DNA from: Elephas maximus indicus | Taxonomy: Eukaryota > Chordata > Mammalia > Proboscidea > Elephantidae | Reading direction: 5' to 3' | Length of the DNA: 64,000 bases | Assembly (NCBI RefSeq): GCF_024166365.1 | Contig: NC_064835.1 | Span: 62,228,607-62,292,606 of the forward strand | In this document: piece by piece, positions 11,689-21,390 of the stretch | Numbering within the stretch: position 1 is the first letter of the stretch | Layout: each line of letters begins with the position of its first letter | Notes under the pieces: generated by a model | Seen by the model: only the letters and a program-made list of their open reading frames with translations | Told to the model about the DNA's origin: nothing | Database searches by the model: none | Position numbers and translations under genes: made by a program

Positions 11689-11752
11689 CGTTTAGACCTT
11701 TGAATCATTTCCTTCTTTCCAACAGGTCTGCTCTTCTGGGCAGCTGGGAAGC
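11689..11752 (-). CDS. ALMS1: ALMS1 short coding exon (exon 21, ALMS motif)
   Basis: This 64-nt exon was found by peptide match. The acceptor is cttctcttacccag (AG at 11753-11754) and the donor is gtaagg from 11688. With the carried-over G it reads GFPAAQKSRPVGKKEMIQRS, then K and a split arginine codon (CG|G). KKEMIQRSKR is a fixed ALMS1 signature. The preceding residues differ noticeably from the human protein as I remember it, but line up without a gap. A second AG 9 nt downstream would shorten the exon by three codons in frame, so the exact start carries slight uncertainty. Confidence 0.88.
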
Positions 11753-12039
11753 CTGGGTAAGAGAAGAAGGGGCTTTAAGTGGGAGTAACTCAATAAGGAA
11801 GGGCTTTGTGCTGCAGAGCTACGAGAGGGAACCGCTAGGATTTTGTTCTTCAACCCTGAGCTGGCAGTACTGGATGGTGAGCAAGGCCAAGGCCAGGACA
11901 GTTAGACTATGGGGAGTGTGACAGCAGCCTGAGGCCCCTGAAGACACAATACTCTGTGGAACAGGCCAGATCAGTATATAGGTAGCGTTGCAATGTAAGC
12001 ATTAGGTAGTACTTTATAGTTTTCACATATTATTTTATG

Positions 12040-12235
12040 GAGATCTTATGCAAAGTGTTAAGAGTACAGACTTTGAAGCTAGCCTATCTGCATTCAAATC
12101 CCAGATCTTTCACTTATTAGGTATGTAATCGTGGGGGAGGTGCTTAATCTCACCATCTCAGTTTTCTCATGTAAAACAGTTACCTATCTTGGAGAAGTGT
12201 TGTGAGCATTAAATGAGAACAGTGTCTGGGCTTGC
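12040..12235 (+). repeat. MIR SINE
   Basis: Good full-core MIR: 'agagtacagactttgaagct', 'cattcaaatcccagatcttt', 'ctcagttttctcatgtaaaa' and 'gtgagcattaaatgagaaca' in order. Confidence 0.75.
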
Positions 12236-12601
12236 TATCATCATTATCATTACTTATGCCACCCTGGGAGGTAGGCAAGCTGAGAACTGATGCCATCTCT
12301 AGAGGAAAAAAAATTATATTTTTGGAACCAACTTTCTTACAGACACAGAGATGGCCTATAGAAAAGCCCTTCTCACAGCATACTCCTGTTTCTAGGATGC
12401 GTGGCAGGGCTTACTCTGATCTCAAAAGTGCTGAGAGCTAGCTAAGCTGGGCAGGCTCTGCTGCCTAAGGAGATTTGAATCTCGGCAAGCAAAAAGTCAC
12501 TGTCTGTCCACTTAAAGTGGCTACTTAGCAGTGCTCCATAGCACAGGAGCAGACCTTGCTTTCTCTACTCCAGTCATAGGAAAGGGAGCAGTAGGGCGTA
12601 C

Positions 12602-12785
12602 CTTGCCTAGGTGGGGGGCGCATGTGATCCTGGCAGCCCTGACAGTCTCTCCCAGTGTTGAACAGCGCGTCCCGCTCACTCTGCAGCACGTTCTGCAGCT
12701 TCCTCTCCTGGACAATTAACTTCAGGCGCTTTATCCGCTCCCCAGAGCGAGAGATGAAGTCAGGTCTGTGAAACTGAAGTGATTC
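12602..12785 (-). CDS. ALMS1: ALMS1 coding exon (exon 20, start of ALMS motif)
   Basis: This 184-nt exon has acceptor tctcctcctcag (AG at 12786-12787) and donor gtacgc from 12601. It encodes ESLQFHRPDFISRSGERI, then KRLKLIVQERKLQNVLQSER and a divergent end ...HMRPPPRQ, plus one base of the next codon. This is the core of the ALMS motif, a C-terminal domain shared with C10orf90 and CEP295 and linked to centrosome localisation. A nearby GC donor ('AG|gcaagg') was considered, but the GT donor keeps the phase to exon 21. Confidence 0.95.
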
Positions 12786-13093
12786 CTGAGGAGGAGAAAA
12801 AGCCCCAACCTTACACTAACGTTCTCCAAATGCCTAGAAAAACAGCACCTGTGCCCAACAGGGTGGAAAGCCTGTTTCTAAATACCTAGAGCTGAAGAAT
12901 ACACTAACAACTGTTTGTAGGGAAGAGTTTCGCAGAGAAATCAAAGACATACGCCGCTGGAATAATCAAAGAACTACGGCAATTATAACTCTCCCAAATG
13001 TGGATGGGATAGAGCCCAGCCCATTGTGCTATTTTAAATTGTCTTCCAACAAACACTTGATTGAATAACATTTTCTTTAGCCCCCTAAACCAA

Positions 13094-13200
13094 AAAACCA
13101 AACCCAGTGCCGTCGAGTTCTGACTCATAGCGACCCTCCAAATAGGGGACTTGGTCGATTCTGACTCATAGCGACCCTCCAAATAGGGGACTTGGTGCTC
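13094..13200 (-). repeat. AfroSINE tail with internal 41-bp tandem duplication
   Basis: Antisense tail 'aacccagtgccgtcgagttc' followed by two copies of a 41-bp unit beginning ttctgactcatagcgaccct. The copies start at 13118 and 13159 and are identical over the second copy's 38 bp. Confidence 0.75.
13118..13196. repeat. 41-bp tandem duplication (1.9 copies)
   Basis: Unit starts at 13118 and 13159; no mismatch over the shared length, so the duplication is recent relative to the SINE. Confidence 0.85.
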
Positions 13201-14080
13201 TTTTTTTAAAATAATATTTTACTGTGTTTAAGGTGAAAGTTTACACAGCAAATTAGGTTCCCATTTAACAATTTTTACACAAATTATTCAGTGATGTATT
13301 TTTTTTTTTTTTTTTTTTTATTGGTTACATTTTTCACAATGTGTCATCATTCTCATTTATGCCGTTCTGGCTGTACCATTTCCAGTACTCCAGTTTCTCT
13401 GCCCCCTTACCTTCTCATTTTTGCTTTTGAGTCATTTGTGACCATTTGGTCTCCTATAGATGATTTTTAAAAGGAGCTCATTACTCACAGGCAATGTTCT
13501 TTATTTCTTTATTTTATGAGCCAATCTGATATTTGGTTAAAAGATGATCTCAAGGTTTAAGGTTTAAAGAGTATCTCAGGGAAACAGCCTTGGGGAATCT
13601 TCTGGTCTCAAATGGTCTGGTATGTCTGGACTTTTTAAGAATTTGAGTTCTGTTCTACATTTTTCTCCCATTCTATCAGGATCTATCTATTGTGGCCCTG
13701 ATAGGAAAGGCTAGTAATGGTAGCCAGGTACCATCTAGTTCTTCTGATTTCAGGGTAGACGAGGCCATGGATCATATAGACTATTAGTCCTGTAGACTAC
13801 TTTCTTCTTTAAGTCTTTGGTTTCCTTCTTTCTCTTTTGTTCTGGACGAGAGGAGGCCAATAGTTGTAACTTAGATGCCTGCTCACAAACTTTTAAGACC
13901 CTAGACACTACTCATTACATTAGGATGCAGAACATACAATTTATGAATTATATTATGCCAATGAACTGAGTTATTCCATAAGACTATGGTCCTAAGCCTT
14001 AAAACACAGAAAACCAATTTCATGAGGTGTTCGGTATGTCCGAGCAATATCCCTACCTGTGAGGGACTTGGTGCCTTTTA
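13200..14080 (-). mobile_element. Afrotherian L1 3' UTR copy, antisense
   Basis: Starts with the reverse complement of the L1 3' end ('gtgaaagtttacacagcaaa', matched in sense by the copy at 55890-55940) and carries an internal poly-T run at 13301-13319. It continues through 'ttctcccattctatcaggat' and 'taccatctagttcttctgat' to 'ttaagaccctagacactact'. It is a longer relative of the copy at 3440-4235. Confidence 0.7.
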
Positions 14081-14441
14081 ATCCAGTGTCTAAGCATGAA
14101 TAGGAGTCATGCAAATAGAGGAGCAAATACGAGGCTAACACAAACCTAAGGCCTCCAGAGCACTCAGCACAAGGGTATCCACGGACTTGACGAGCAGCGT
14201 CCTCACACCCTCCCTTCTAATGCCTCGTCCCCGATACTGGGGCTGATGTACTCTTTAGAATGGTTAATAGTAAGTGATGAAAAATTAAGCCCTTATGTGG
14301 TGAAAACAGATGAACTGCAGAGGAGCTAGAAACGAGGGTCACATGATTGGCCTTCAGAATGCCAAGTCATAGGTTTAACTTCTTTGCATCTTGCCCTTTC
14401 CTCCCCCTAAACACATGGCTAAAATGAAAACGTCACTGTAC
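14081..14441. other. ALMS1 intron 19, distal part
   Basis: Between the L1 copy and exon 19. No repeat or RNA recognised. Confidence 0.45.
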
Positions 14442-14689
14442 CTGTAGGCTTGCTCTCACAAGTGGCCTCAGCGGGTGGTCACCTCTGCAAGGGTCTGCGA
14501 GGCACCCCCGAAAGTCCACACGGCAGTCCATCCACTGTCCTTGCCAGTTCTTTTCCCGCAGTGGCTCCCTCCAGGGTTTGGTGTTGGTTATTGGTTCAAA
14601 CCAGGAGATGCCAGGGCCATAAGATTTGAGCAGATTTTCCTTCCTAGGCCCAGACTTCAAATTCTCCACAGGAACAAACCACGAAATTC
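14442..14689 (-). CDS. ALMS1: ALMS1 coding exon (exon 19 by human numbering)
   Basis: This 248-nt exon has acceptor ctttcctgtag (AG at 14690-14691) and donor gtacag from 14441. It starts in phase 2 and encodes ISWFVPVENL, then SYGPGISWFEPITNTKPWRE and ends HPLRPLVRASLQ in phase 0. The two related ISWF-P motifs and PWREPLRE-N are recognisable ALMS1 features. It leads into the conserved C-terminal ALMS motif carried mainly by the next exons. I see no stops or frameshifts. Confidence 0.96.
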
Positions 14690-15003
14690 CTACAGGAAAG
14701 ATTTTTAAGGAAGGCGGGGGGAAGATTTTTCATTTTCCATTGCCCACAGAGCTCTCATCAGAGACATATATGTAACACAGGCTCTCAAGGGAGTCAGCAG
14801 CCAGAAGTCACCAGGACGCCCTTGAGTCTGGCTTAAGTCAGATGTGACTCTGTAACTGGACTGCTAGATGCTCTGAGAACTTGCCAAGGTGGAGTCTGTG
14901 GTGGGGTCTACATAGAGTCATTTAGAAACAAAGAATCTCAGCATATTAAGAAACGTAAAATTTACTAGTTTTTCTGTGACAAAACCTGGAATCAGAAACT
15001 GAC

Positions 15004-15210
15004 CTTCACAGAAATTTGACTTGTTCTTCCTTAACTTTTTGTCCAAGGGATAGCTGGCGGGGAACGTTTTCTCTTCGTTTTTTCCTTCTGACAGAGAAGA
15101 ACTCACATCACTGTCATCTTCTAATCTAGCCTCGCTAGAACTTGGAGTTGGGAAAGTCACCCCGACATCGCGGGTGTGTTTTCTGGCACCATTCACAATC
15201 TCCAAGTTAC
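15004..15210 (-). CDS. ALMS1: ALMS1 coding exon (exon 18 by human numbering)
   Basis: This 207-nt exon has acceptor ctttcccctcag (AG at 15211-15212) and donor gtcagt from 15003. It encodes NLEIVNGARKHTRDVGVTFP, then TPSSSEARLEDDSDVSSSLS and an acidic/lysine-rich stretch ending NFCE, followed by a split glycine codon. The VNGA-KHTRDVG-TFPTPSSSEA block is diagnostic for ALMS1. The exon ends in phase 1 and joins GA|ATTTCG of exon 19, rebuilding glycine before ISWFVPVEN. The intron to exon 19 is only about 314 bp, the shortest in this part of the gene. Confidence 0.96.
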
Positions 15211-15330
15211 CTGAGGGGAAAGATCAACAGAAGTCTCTGAGAGCGGCCTCGAGGCTTAGCTGGCAAGCTTATTATAGTCAGTACATTATTGAAACCTTTT
15301 TAATGCTTCAGAAACATAGGCTAATGCCTC

Positions 15331-15331
<1 letters not shown>

Positions 15332-15362
<31 letters not shown>
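15332..15362. repeat. (TG)n microsatellite
   Basis: About 15 TG units in ALMS1 intron 17, close to exon 18. Confidence 0.9.
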
Positions 15363-15366
<4 letters not shown>

Positions 15367-15411
15367 GGGCGAGGGAGAGGAAGAGAGATGAGGGAAGGAG
15401 GGGAACAGTAT

Positions 15412-15602
15412 ATTAGTGATCCCCAACTCTGGCTGCACCTTACAATCACATGGAGAGCTTTTGAAAAATACTGATGTTCAGCCCCACCTGTAGAGATTCT
15501 GATTTAATTAGTTTGGGGTGTGGTTCAGACATTTAAAAAAATTTGCTTTAAAGAACCCAAGTGATTCTCACAGGCAGCCAATGTCCTGAACCACTAGTCT
15601 GA
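15412..15602. mobile_element. MER5-like hAT MITE
   Basis: 'tgatccccaactctggctgc', 'acaatcacatggagagcttt', 'agagattctgatttaattag' and the end 'tcctgaaccactagt' match the MER5 family, a short non-autonomous Charlie derivative. Confidence 0.65.
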
Positions 15603-16372
15603 TAATCAAATAGAGAGTGACCTGTGAATTATATTTTCCCAATACGAGTTAAGAGTAGTTGTTCTGAGATTTGCAGGCTATCAGATTAATCAGTATAGGA
15701 ACACCAATGGGACACTTTTTTTTTAAAGCAAAGCAATAAATATTTTACATGTTGATCCAAAGAGGGAGAGCTACCTTAAGTTTTTTTTTTTTGTAAATAA
15801 AGAAGTATTTTCTAGTGGGTCAGTAACAAAACACAATGTGGCAAACTGTTAGTTCTCTTCTGAGACCTTGGTGCATCATATACAAAATGGAACTGAATCA
15901 ACCAGGAGGATAAATCCAGGCGTTTCCTGGTAGCTTCTTCCACAAATCCTATACCATTATCACCTGGCAGGGAGCACACCTGCAGCGGAATATCTCATTT
16001 CAATTCAAAGTCCCTAACACCCGAGAAGTGGAAAACCAGCTTTGACTATAAAATCTCACTTGCCATTCATCAGGCTGGAGGAAGACACAGATAAAGCCAG
16101 CTACAAAGTTTACAGGAAACTATTTTTCAGAAGGCATGCTGCAACTATGAAATGTCATAACAACTCCCTTTGGGTGACTACTGTTTCCTTACTCACTAAG
16201 AAACACTGTTCTCTAAAATACACTATCAGAAACTCTGCTATTTGAAATTGTATCGGTAAGAATGAAACATCCTACTCTTTTATCAAGGACCTAAGCCACT
16301 TCAACACAGAGAAGCAGCCTCAATTTACAACCCTGTTCGGAGCTCAGATAAACGGCTTCTAGGTACAACGTG
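15603..16372. other. ALMS1 intron 17, part without recognised feature
   Basis: AT-rich intronic DNA; no repeat family or RNA recognised. Confidence 0.4.
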
Positions 16373-16545
16373 GAGCCCTGGTGGCACAGTGGTTAAGAGC
16401 TTGGCTATTAACCAAAAGGTTGGCAGTACAAATCCACCAGTTGCTCCTTGGAAACCCTATGGGGCAGTTCTACTCTGTCCTATAGGGTCACTATTAGTTG
16501 GAATCGATGGCAACAGGTTTGGGTTTTAGTTTTGGTTTAGCTGCA
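16373..16545 (+). mobile_element. AfroSINE
   Basis: Near-complete short subtype: 'ggagccctggtggcacagtg', box-like 'ggcagtacaaatccaccagt', core 'accctatggggcagttctac' and a T/G-rich tail. Confidence 0.9.
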
Positions 16546-16625
16546 ACATTCCACACCTATCTCAACTGATTCCAAAGAAGAAGGACCATGGGTCTAATAC
16601 ACAGCTTAGACCTGATGTTGACCCT

Positions 16626-16701
16626 GCTTTGCTCTGAGCCTATGAAAAAATGAAAAAAAAAAATTTTTTTTTCATTTTTTTTGATAGGCTCATAACAAAG
16701 C
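16626..16701. repeat. 76-bp imperfect palindrome
   Basis: Left arm GCTTTGCTCTGAGCCTATG plus an A-rich run; right arm is the reverse complement of GCTTTGTTATGAGCCTATC plus an A-rich run. The arms meet at an A/T junction with almost no loop. It lies in ALMS1 intron 17. Confidence 0.85.
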
Positions 16702-17810
16702 ACTGCTTAATTTAAATTTCACACAAACTCTACCCTTCTCCAAGATCCTATACTGACTCTATCTTTTCCTTTGTTTGGCAAGACACCCTGGTTTCCCTGG
16801 TGTGCGGTCTCCCTCACTGTAGTGAATCAATTAACTTGACTTTGTCAGACTACAGGTTTGTCCTTGGTGGTCTCAGGCTTACTGGGCTAGAACACACCTC
16901 TTATTAGTATCAAGCATCCAGGAACAAAACTTGACTCATCAGTGAGCTAGCAGGTAGTTGGCAACCACACAAAAGGTTCTCAACAAAGTAGATGAGGTGA
17001 GGAGGAAGCAGACCACTGTACAGTTTTTTGCTAAGTCAGCTTAGATATTAGAGGAATAGAACTAATATGGATTTGTATCAGCAAAGACAACTTTCAGTGC
17101 AGCTAGTGAGACAGAGGTATAATATGTGGATTATGCTATCTAATTTTAACCTGGATTCTAGACTAACAGCTACATTTTTTGAGAAAAACATGTTTGTCCT
17201 CGGTAGATAAAACCAGGATGTGAAACCATATGCCCTGAGGGGTCTTAACCAAGTGACCATCTGCACCCCTCAAAACACCTGTACTCCGGAAGACTGCTGT
17301 CTGGGTGCTGTTGCCAGCATGGTTATTTTTTCTTCTTGCAAGACAAAGAAACTACATGTAAGCATTTAGTGACCATGATCTAAGCATTCTGTGACACTAT
17401 CTGTAATCACTAATTATACTATTAATAATCAATAACCAGAGTGTGATTATTACAATATTCACTGATTTTCCTGTAACTACCCTCCCTACGGTTTAGTTTC
17501 TCTTTTTACCCTGTAAGAATACTTATATAACAAAACTGCCCCGGCACTACATGGCTCCATTTTCATTGGGCTACACAGTTCCCCAAATGCAATTGTTTTG
17601 AATCCTTCATAAACCTCTCTGTTTTAACTTCAAAGTGTTTAAGTTTTTCTCTACAACAGATTCAATGGGTAGGTACAGAGACTGAAGTTTGTACCCCAAA
17701 TGAGAAAGGCAGTAATACTTATGGTGCTACTGGCAGTCACCCAGATAAGGGAGAGGTTGAAAGAGGCAAAGATGAAGACTTGAGGGTGAAAAAAAAAAAA
17801 AAAAAACAAG
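16702..17810. other. ALMS1 intron 17, possible LTR-like sequence at its right end
   Basis: 17480-17660 has an LTR-like layout: 'acttatataacaaaactgcc' (TATA-like), then 'tccttcataaacctctctgt' and an end ...ctctacaaca. There is no matching target duplication and no TG start that I trust. The rest is unrecognised. Confidence 0.25.
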
Positions 17811-17819
17811 GCAGAAGTT

Positions 17820-18530
17820 TATTTTTGTTTTATAAAACCAAAAGGTATAGAAAGGCATAAAGTGAAAAGTCTCCTTTCTCAACCTTGTTCTCCATTCATT
17901 CAGTTCACAACCATGTATGATTCTAGATAACTTCTTCCACATATTCAAGCAATTCTCCTCCCTCCTATTTTTTAGTAGCAGGCTAAACACTGTTTTGCCT
18001 CTTGCTTTTCTCTTCTTGATTATATACCTTTCCATATCAGTACAGAGAGAGCTTTCTTCATGCTGTGTAGGATCTCCTTATATGGGTGTGCAATAATTTA
18101 TTTAACCGTTCAATTACTGATGGACACCTAAGTTGATTTTGATCTTGTGCTATGACAAACAACACTGCAATGGTTAACGCTGTATAATTCTCATTTTGCA
18201 CAGACTCACATATACAACTGTAGGCTAAATTTCACATATGCACAGTATGCCTACAAACTAAATTAAAAAAGTGAAAGTGCTGGGTCAAAGTAATTGAGAG
18301 ATATTGACAAACTCAGGGGTTGTACCAATTTGTGAGTGTATGAGAATTTACAAGAGTACCCATTTCCCTATACTCTTGCCCACATACTTGCTATAAAACT
18401 TGGATTTTTGCCAACTGATGGGTAAAAAATGGCATTTGGGTATAATTTTAGTTTTCATTTCCTTTTTATGAGTGAGGTTGAGTTATCTTCTCATATGTTT
18501 AAGAACTTATTTGTATTTCAATGGGGAAGT
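17820..18530 (-). repeat. Old L1 3' fragment, antisense
   Basis: 'gatggacacctaagttgatt', 'aacaacactgcaatggttaa' and 'cttgcccacatacttgctat' are reverse-complement L1 3' motifs. It ends about 20 bp from the exon 17 donor. Confidence 0.6.
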
Positions 18531-18549
18531 TTAAATTCAAATCACTTAC

Positions 18550-18670
18550 CTGCTTGGACACCCTTGTTTAACATCTGTACATTTTGCTTGCTGCAAAGGA
18601 TAGGGCTTGAGCTCCAGAAACTACTAGCAGAAGATGAAAGAGAATCAGAAGAAATCATATGTTCTCCCAC
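18550..18670 (-). CDS. ALMS1: ALMS1 coding exon (exon 17 by human numbering)
   Basis: This 121-nt exon has acceptor gtttttccag (AG at 18671-18672) and a strong donor gtaagt from 18549. It encodes VGEHMISSDSLSSSASSFW and then KQNVQMLNKGVQAG, with the last glycine codon split after its first base. The serine-rich run followed by QNV-MLNKG-QAG is characteristic of ALMS1. It enters in phase 0 from exon 16 and leaves in phase 1 into exon 18 (G|GT, then NLEIVNG). It is separated from exon 16 by about 30.6 kb of repeat-rich intron and from exon 18 by about 3.3 kb. Confidence 0.95.
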
Positions 18671-19258
18671 CTGGAAAAACAAAAGTGACCCTGTTATCTT
18701 TATCTGCAAACAATAGCAGTTACTCATAGGATAACAAAACCTGCAAGTTCCCAAGAGCCCTTTCTAATCCCATTCAAAAAGCTGAACTGACATTGTGAGG
18801 ATGCTTGCAACCATGTGAGCGTGCTGCCATAGAGCTTGTGATAGGGAGGAGAATGCTGTTGTCAAGTTGGATAAAGGACTGAGCTCTTCTAAGAAGGTAA
18901 AACAAAAAAGCTGAGAACGCTTCCAGGGCCTAAAAGCCTCTGACGAGGATGCTAGCCAAACATTAGCTAGGTGGGTCCTCAGAGTGAAATTCTGACTTGA
19001 CACCTGCATATAATTTTGTTGAGCGATAAAGAGGACTAGGAATAGCTAAAGAAACTGATGCACTGAAGAAAGTGCTCTCTGATAAAATCAGACACTTACA
19101 TGAGGACAAACAGAAGGGGCTGAAGGCCCCGTGAGAAGTTCTGAATGAGTGGCATATTGCAAAAAAAACTCATCAAAGAGCCCTAAAGGCCTCGTGAGCT
19201 ACGTTCAGAGTGAGGAGAGCAATGAAGGGCAAGATGGAAGCTGACCATGGAATGCTGG
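18671..19258. other. ALMS1 intron 16, exon-proximal part
   Basis: The last part of intron 16 before exon 17. No repeat family or RNA recognised. Confidence 0.4.
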
Positions 19259-19279
19259 TGGATTAGGAAAAGGTTATCA

Positions 19280-19450
19280 GAATATAGTAGAATACAGCAT
19301 AAAACTCTCTCTCTTAAACTTGCCTGATCATAAAAATCTCCTGAGGTGTCCTACCTGAGAACAATGAATTGGATCTCCAGGGAGGGGCCTGGACATCTAT
19401 ATTTTGATTTTCTACTCAAGCTAGTTTGGTAGAGGTAAACTGAAGCCCAA
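19280..19450. repeat. MER5-like hAT fragment
   Basis: 'taaacttgcctgatcataaa', 'atctcctgaggtgtcctacc' and 'ggatctccagggaggggcct' resemble MER5 family sequence. Confidence 0.4.
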
Positions 19451-19483
19451 GTCAGGTGAGGAAACTGAGATTATCTGCTCCCC

Positions 19484-19805
19484 TTAACTGTTTTTCTTAG
19501 CTGCCGAGTCAGCCCCATGTACAAAGGGACAAAACACTGCCCAGTCCTGTGCCATCCCCATGATCGGCTGCGGATCCAATCGTTGTGATCCACAGGGTTT
19601 TCACTGGCTGATTTTTGGAAGCAGATTACCAGGCTTTTCTTCCCAGCCCGTCTTAGTCTGAGACCTGTACAGCATCATGGCAACACGCAAGATTCCACTG
19701 ACAAGACAGGAGGTGGCCGCGCATGAGGTGCGTTGGCCAGGGATTGAACTTGGGTCTCCGGCATGGAAGGCGAGAATTCTACCACTGAATCATCACTGCC
19801 CACTT
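19484..19805 (-). mobile_element. tRNA-Gly-headed SINE with RTE-type body and tail
   Basis: On the minus strand the element starts near 19805 with a tRNA-Gly-like head: 'gattcagtggtagaattctc' (A box region) and 'caagttcaatccctggccaa' (B box/T arm). It continues with 'gtctcagactaagacgggct' and 'atcagccagtgaaaaccctg', also found in the 5' part of the RTE at 57601, and ends with an RTE-like tail. It is a pseudogene-type SINE and not a working tRNA: the acceptor stem and anticodon region have drifted. Confidence 0.75.
19733..19805 (-). pseudogene. tRNA-Gly-like SINE head (not a functional tRNA)
   Basis: About 72 nt that align well to tRNA-Gly across the D arm, anticodon stem and T arm. They sit at the 5' end of the SINE, where an internal Pol III promoter would lie. 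Base changes in both stems argue against a real tRNA gene. Confidence 0.6.
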
Positions 19806-20299
19806 CCTCTTAAATAGATGAACTATATTCCAGAGTCCTCAAGAAACGTTAACAGAATCTTGCAGGAAGAGAAGCTATGTTAGATATCTGGAGACAGGAA
19901 ATGTTCTGATTTTCTGAAAGGTAGATAAGGTAAATACTGCAAACTGGTGGGTTTGATACTGATGGCTTCTGCAATCCCAGAATGGATCATCAATCTGCTA
20001 ACTTGCAAGCATCTGGAAGTCAAAGAGAAGATCAGCAAATTTTAGCCAGGGCTGAATACGGCAGGACGAATCTGCCAGGCTAGCCTTGTTCTCCCTTGAC
20101 TGGCAGATCAAAACAATGTGAAGTAGAGTACATCTAGATTTGAACAAAAAGAAAAGCTTCTCAGGGCATCTCTGAGGGTTAGATGGAGTTATATGGGCTG
20201 AATGATAAGTTGGCAGAACCATAACTGGTGGAACCAACCTTACCCAAATATTACTGACAACACAGACAGGGCCCTCTATGGAGTGGTACATCTTACATT
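19806..20299. other. ALMS1 intron 16, part without recognised feature
   Basis: No repeat family, RNA or coding motif recognised. Confidence 0.4.
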
Positions 20300-20360
20300 C
20301 ATCACCAAATATTTACAAAGAATCTACTGTGTGCCAGGCACTGCGTCTGCATCTGGCTAG
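20300..20360 (+). repeat. MIR/L2-type fragment
   Basis: 'tactgtgtgccaggcactgc' is the common MIR/L2 motif; too short to assign further. Confidence 0.4.
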
Positions 20361-20544
20361 TCCTATTTGACATTTTATATCAATGTCTTGGAGATACGCA
20401 AGGCAGGAAAATTTGCATACAATGTGCATCTAGTAATTTACATACAATGCACATCTAGCCTAAATGGCCGTCAGCATCCCAAATAATAACAGGACTAACA
20501 GGCCAAATCAAACAAAAGGATGGTTAGAAGGATATTTGTAAAGC

Positions 20545-21390
20545 CCTGTGCATTAGGCAGGACGAAGATATGAGTGGCAACAAGTACATGAAAAGATGCT
20601 CAACATCATTGGTCATTAGGAAAATGCAAATCAAAACCCTAATGAGATACCACTTCATATCCACTAAGATGGCTATAATCAAAAAGACAAAAAATACCAT
20701 GTGTTGACAAGAATGTGGAGAAACCGGAATGCTCTTCATACATTGCTGGTGGTCATGTCAAATGGAATCGCCACTTTGGAAAACAATTTGGCAGTTTCTT
20801 AAAAAGTTAAACATAAACTTACCGTATGATCCAGCAATTCTACTCCTAGGTACATACCCAAGAGAAATGAAAACATAGGTCCACAAAAAGACTTTCACAG
20901 GAATATTCATAGCAGCATTATTCATATTATCCAAAAAGTAAAACAGTCCAAATGCCCACAACCTAGTAAATGGATAAACAAAATGTGGTATATCCACACA
21001 ACGGAGTATTATGCAGCAATTAAAAAAAAAAAAAAAACCCAAAACCCTACTGATACATACAATATGGAGGAACCTTGAAAACATTATGCTCAGCAAAAGA
21101 AGCCAGATGCAAAACAGCAAAACACTACGTATTATATAATTCTATTTACAGGCAGTGTCTAGAAAAGGCAGAAAACAGATTAGTGGCTGCCTGAGGTTGG
21201 AAACATGGATTGATTGACTGCAAAAAAGGCATCTTTCTGGGATGACAGAAATGTCCTAAAACTGGATAGTGGTAAAGATTATACAACTCTAAATTTACTA
21301 AAAACAACTGAATTGTACACTTAAAATGGATGTATTTTATGGTATCTATACTTCAGTAAAGCTGTTAAAAATAATCTCTGTAAGTACACA
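20545..21390 (+). repeat. LINE-1 3' end
   Basis: End of ORF2 and 3' region in sense: 'aaatgcaaatcaaaacccta', 'gaatgtggagaaaccggaat', 'gatccagcaattctactcct', 'atgcagcaattaaaaaaaaa'. It is antisense to ALMS1. Confidence 0.8.

Noticed and set aside
12607..12610. GC donor 'AG|gcaagg' for exon 20
   Set aside because: The nearby GT donor at 12601 gives the phase needed to join exon 21 and a gap-free match to ALMS1.
19733..19805. Functional tRNA-Gly gene
   Set aside because: Stem mismatches and its position as the head of an RTE-tailed SINE mark it as a SINE part.
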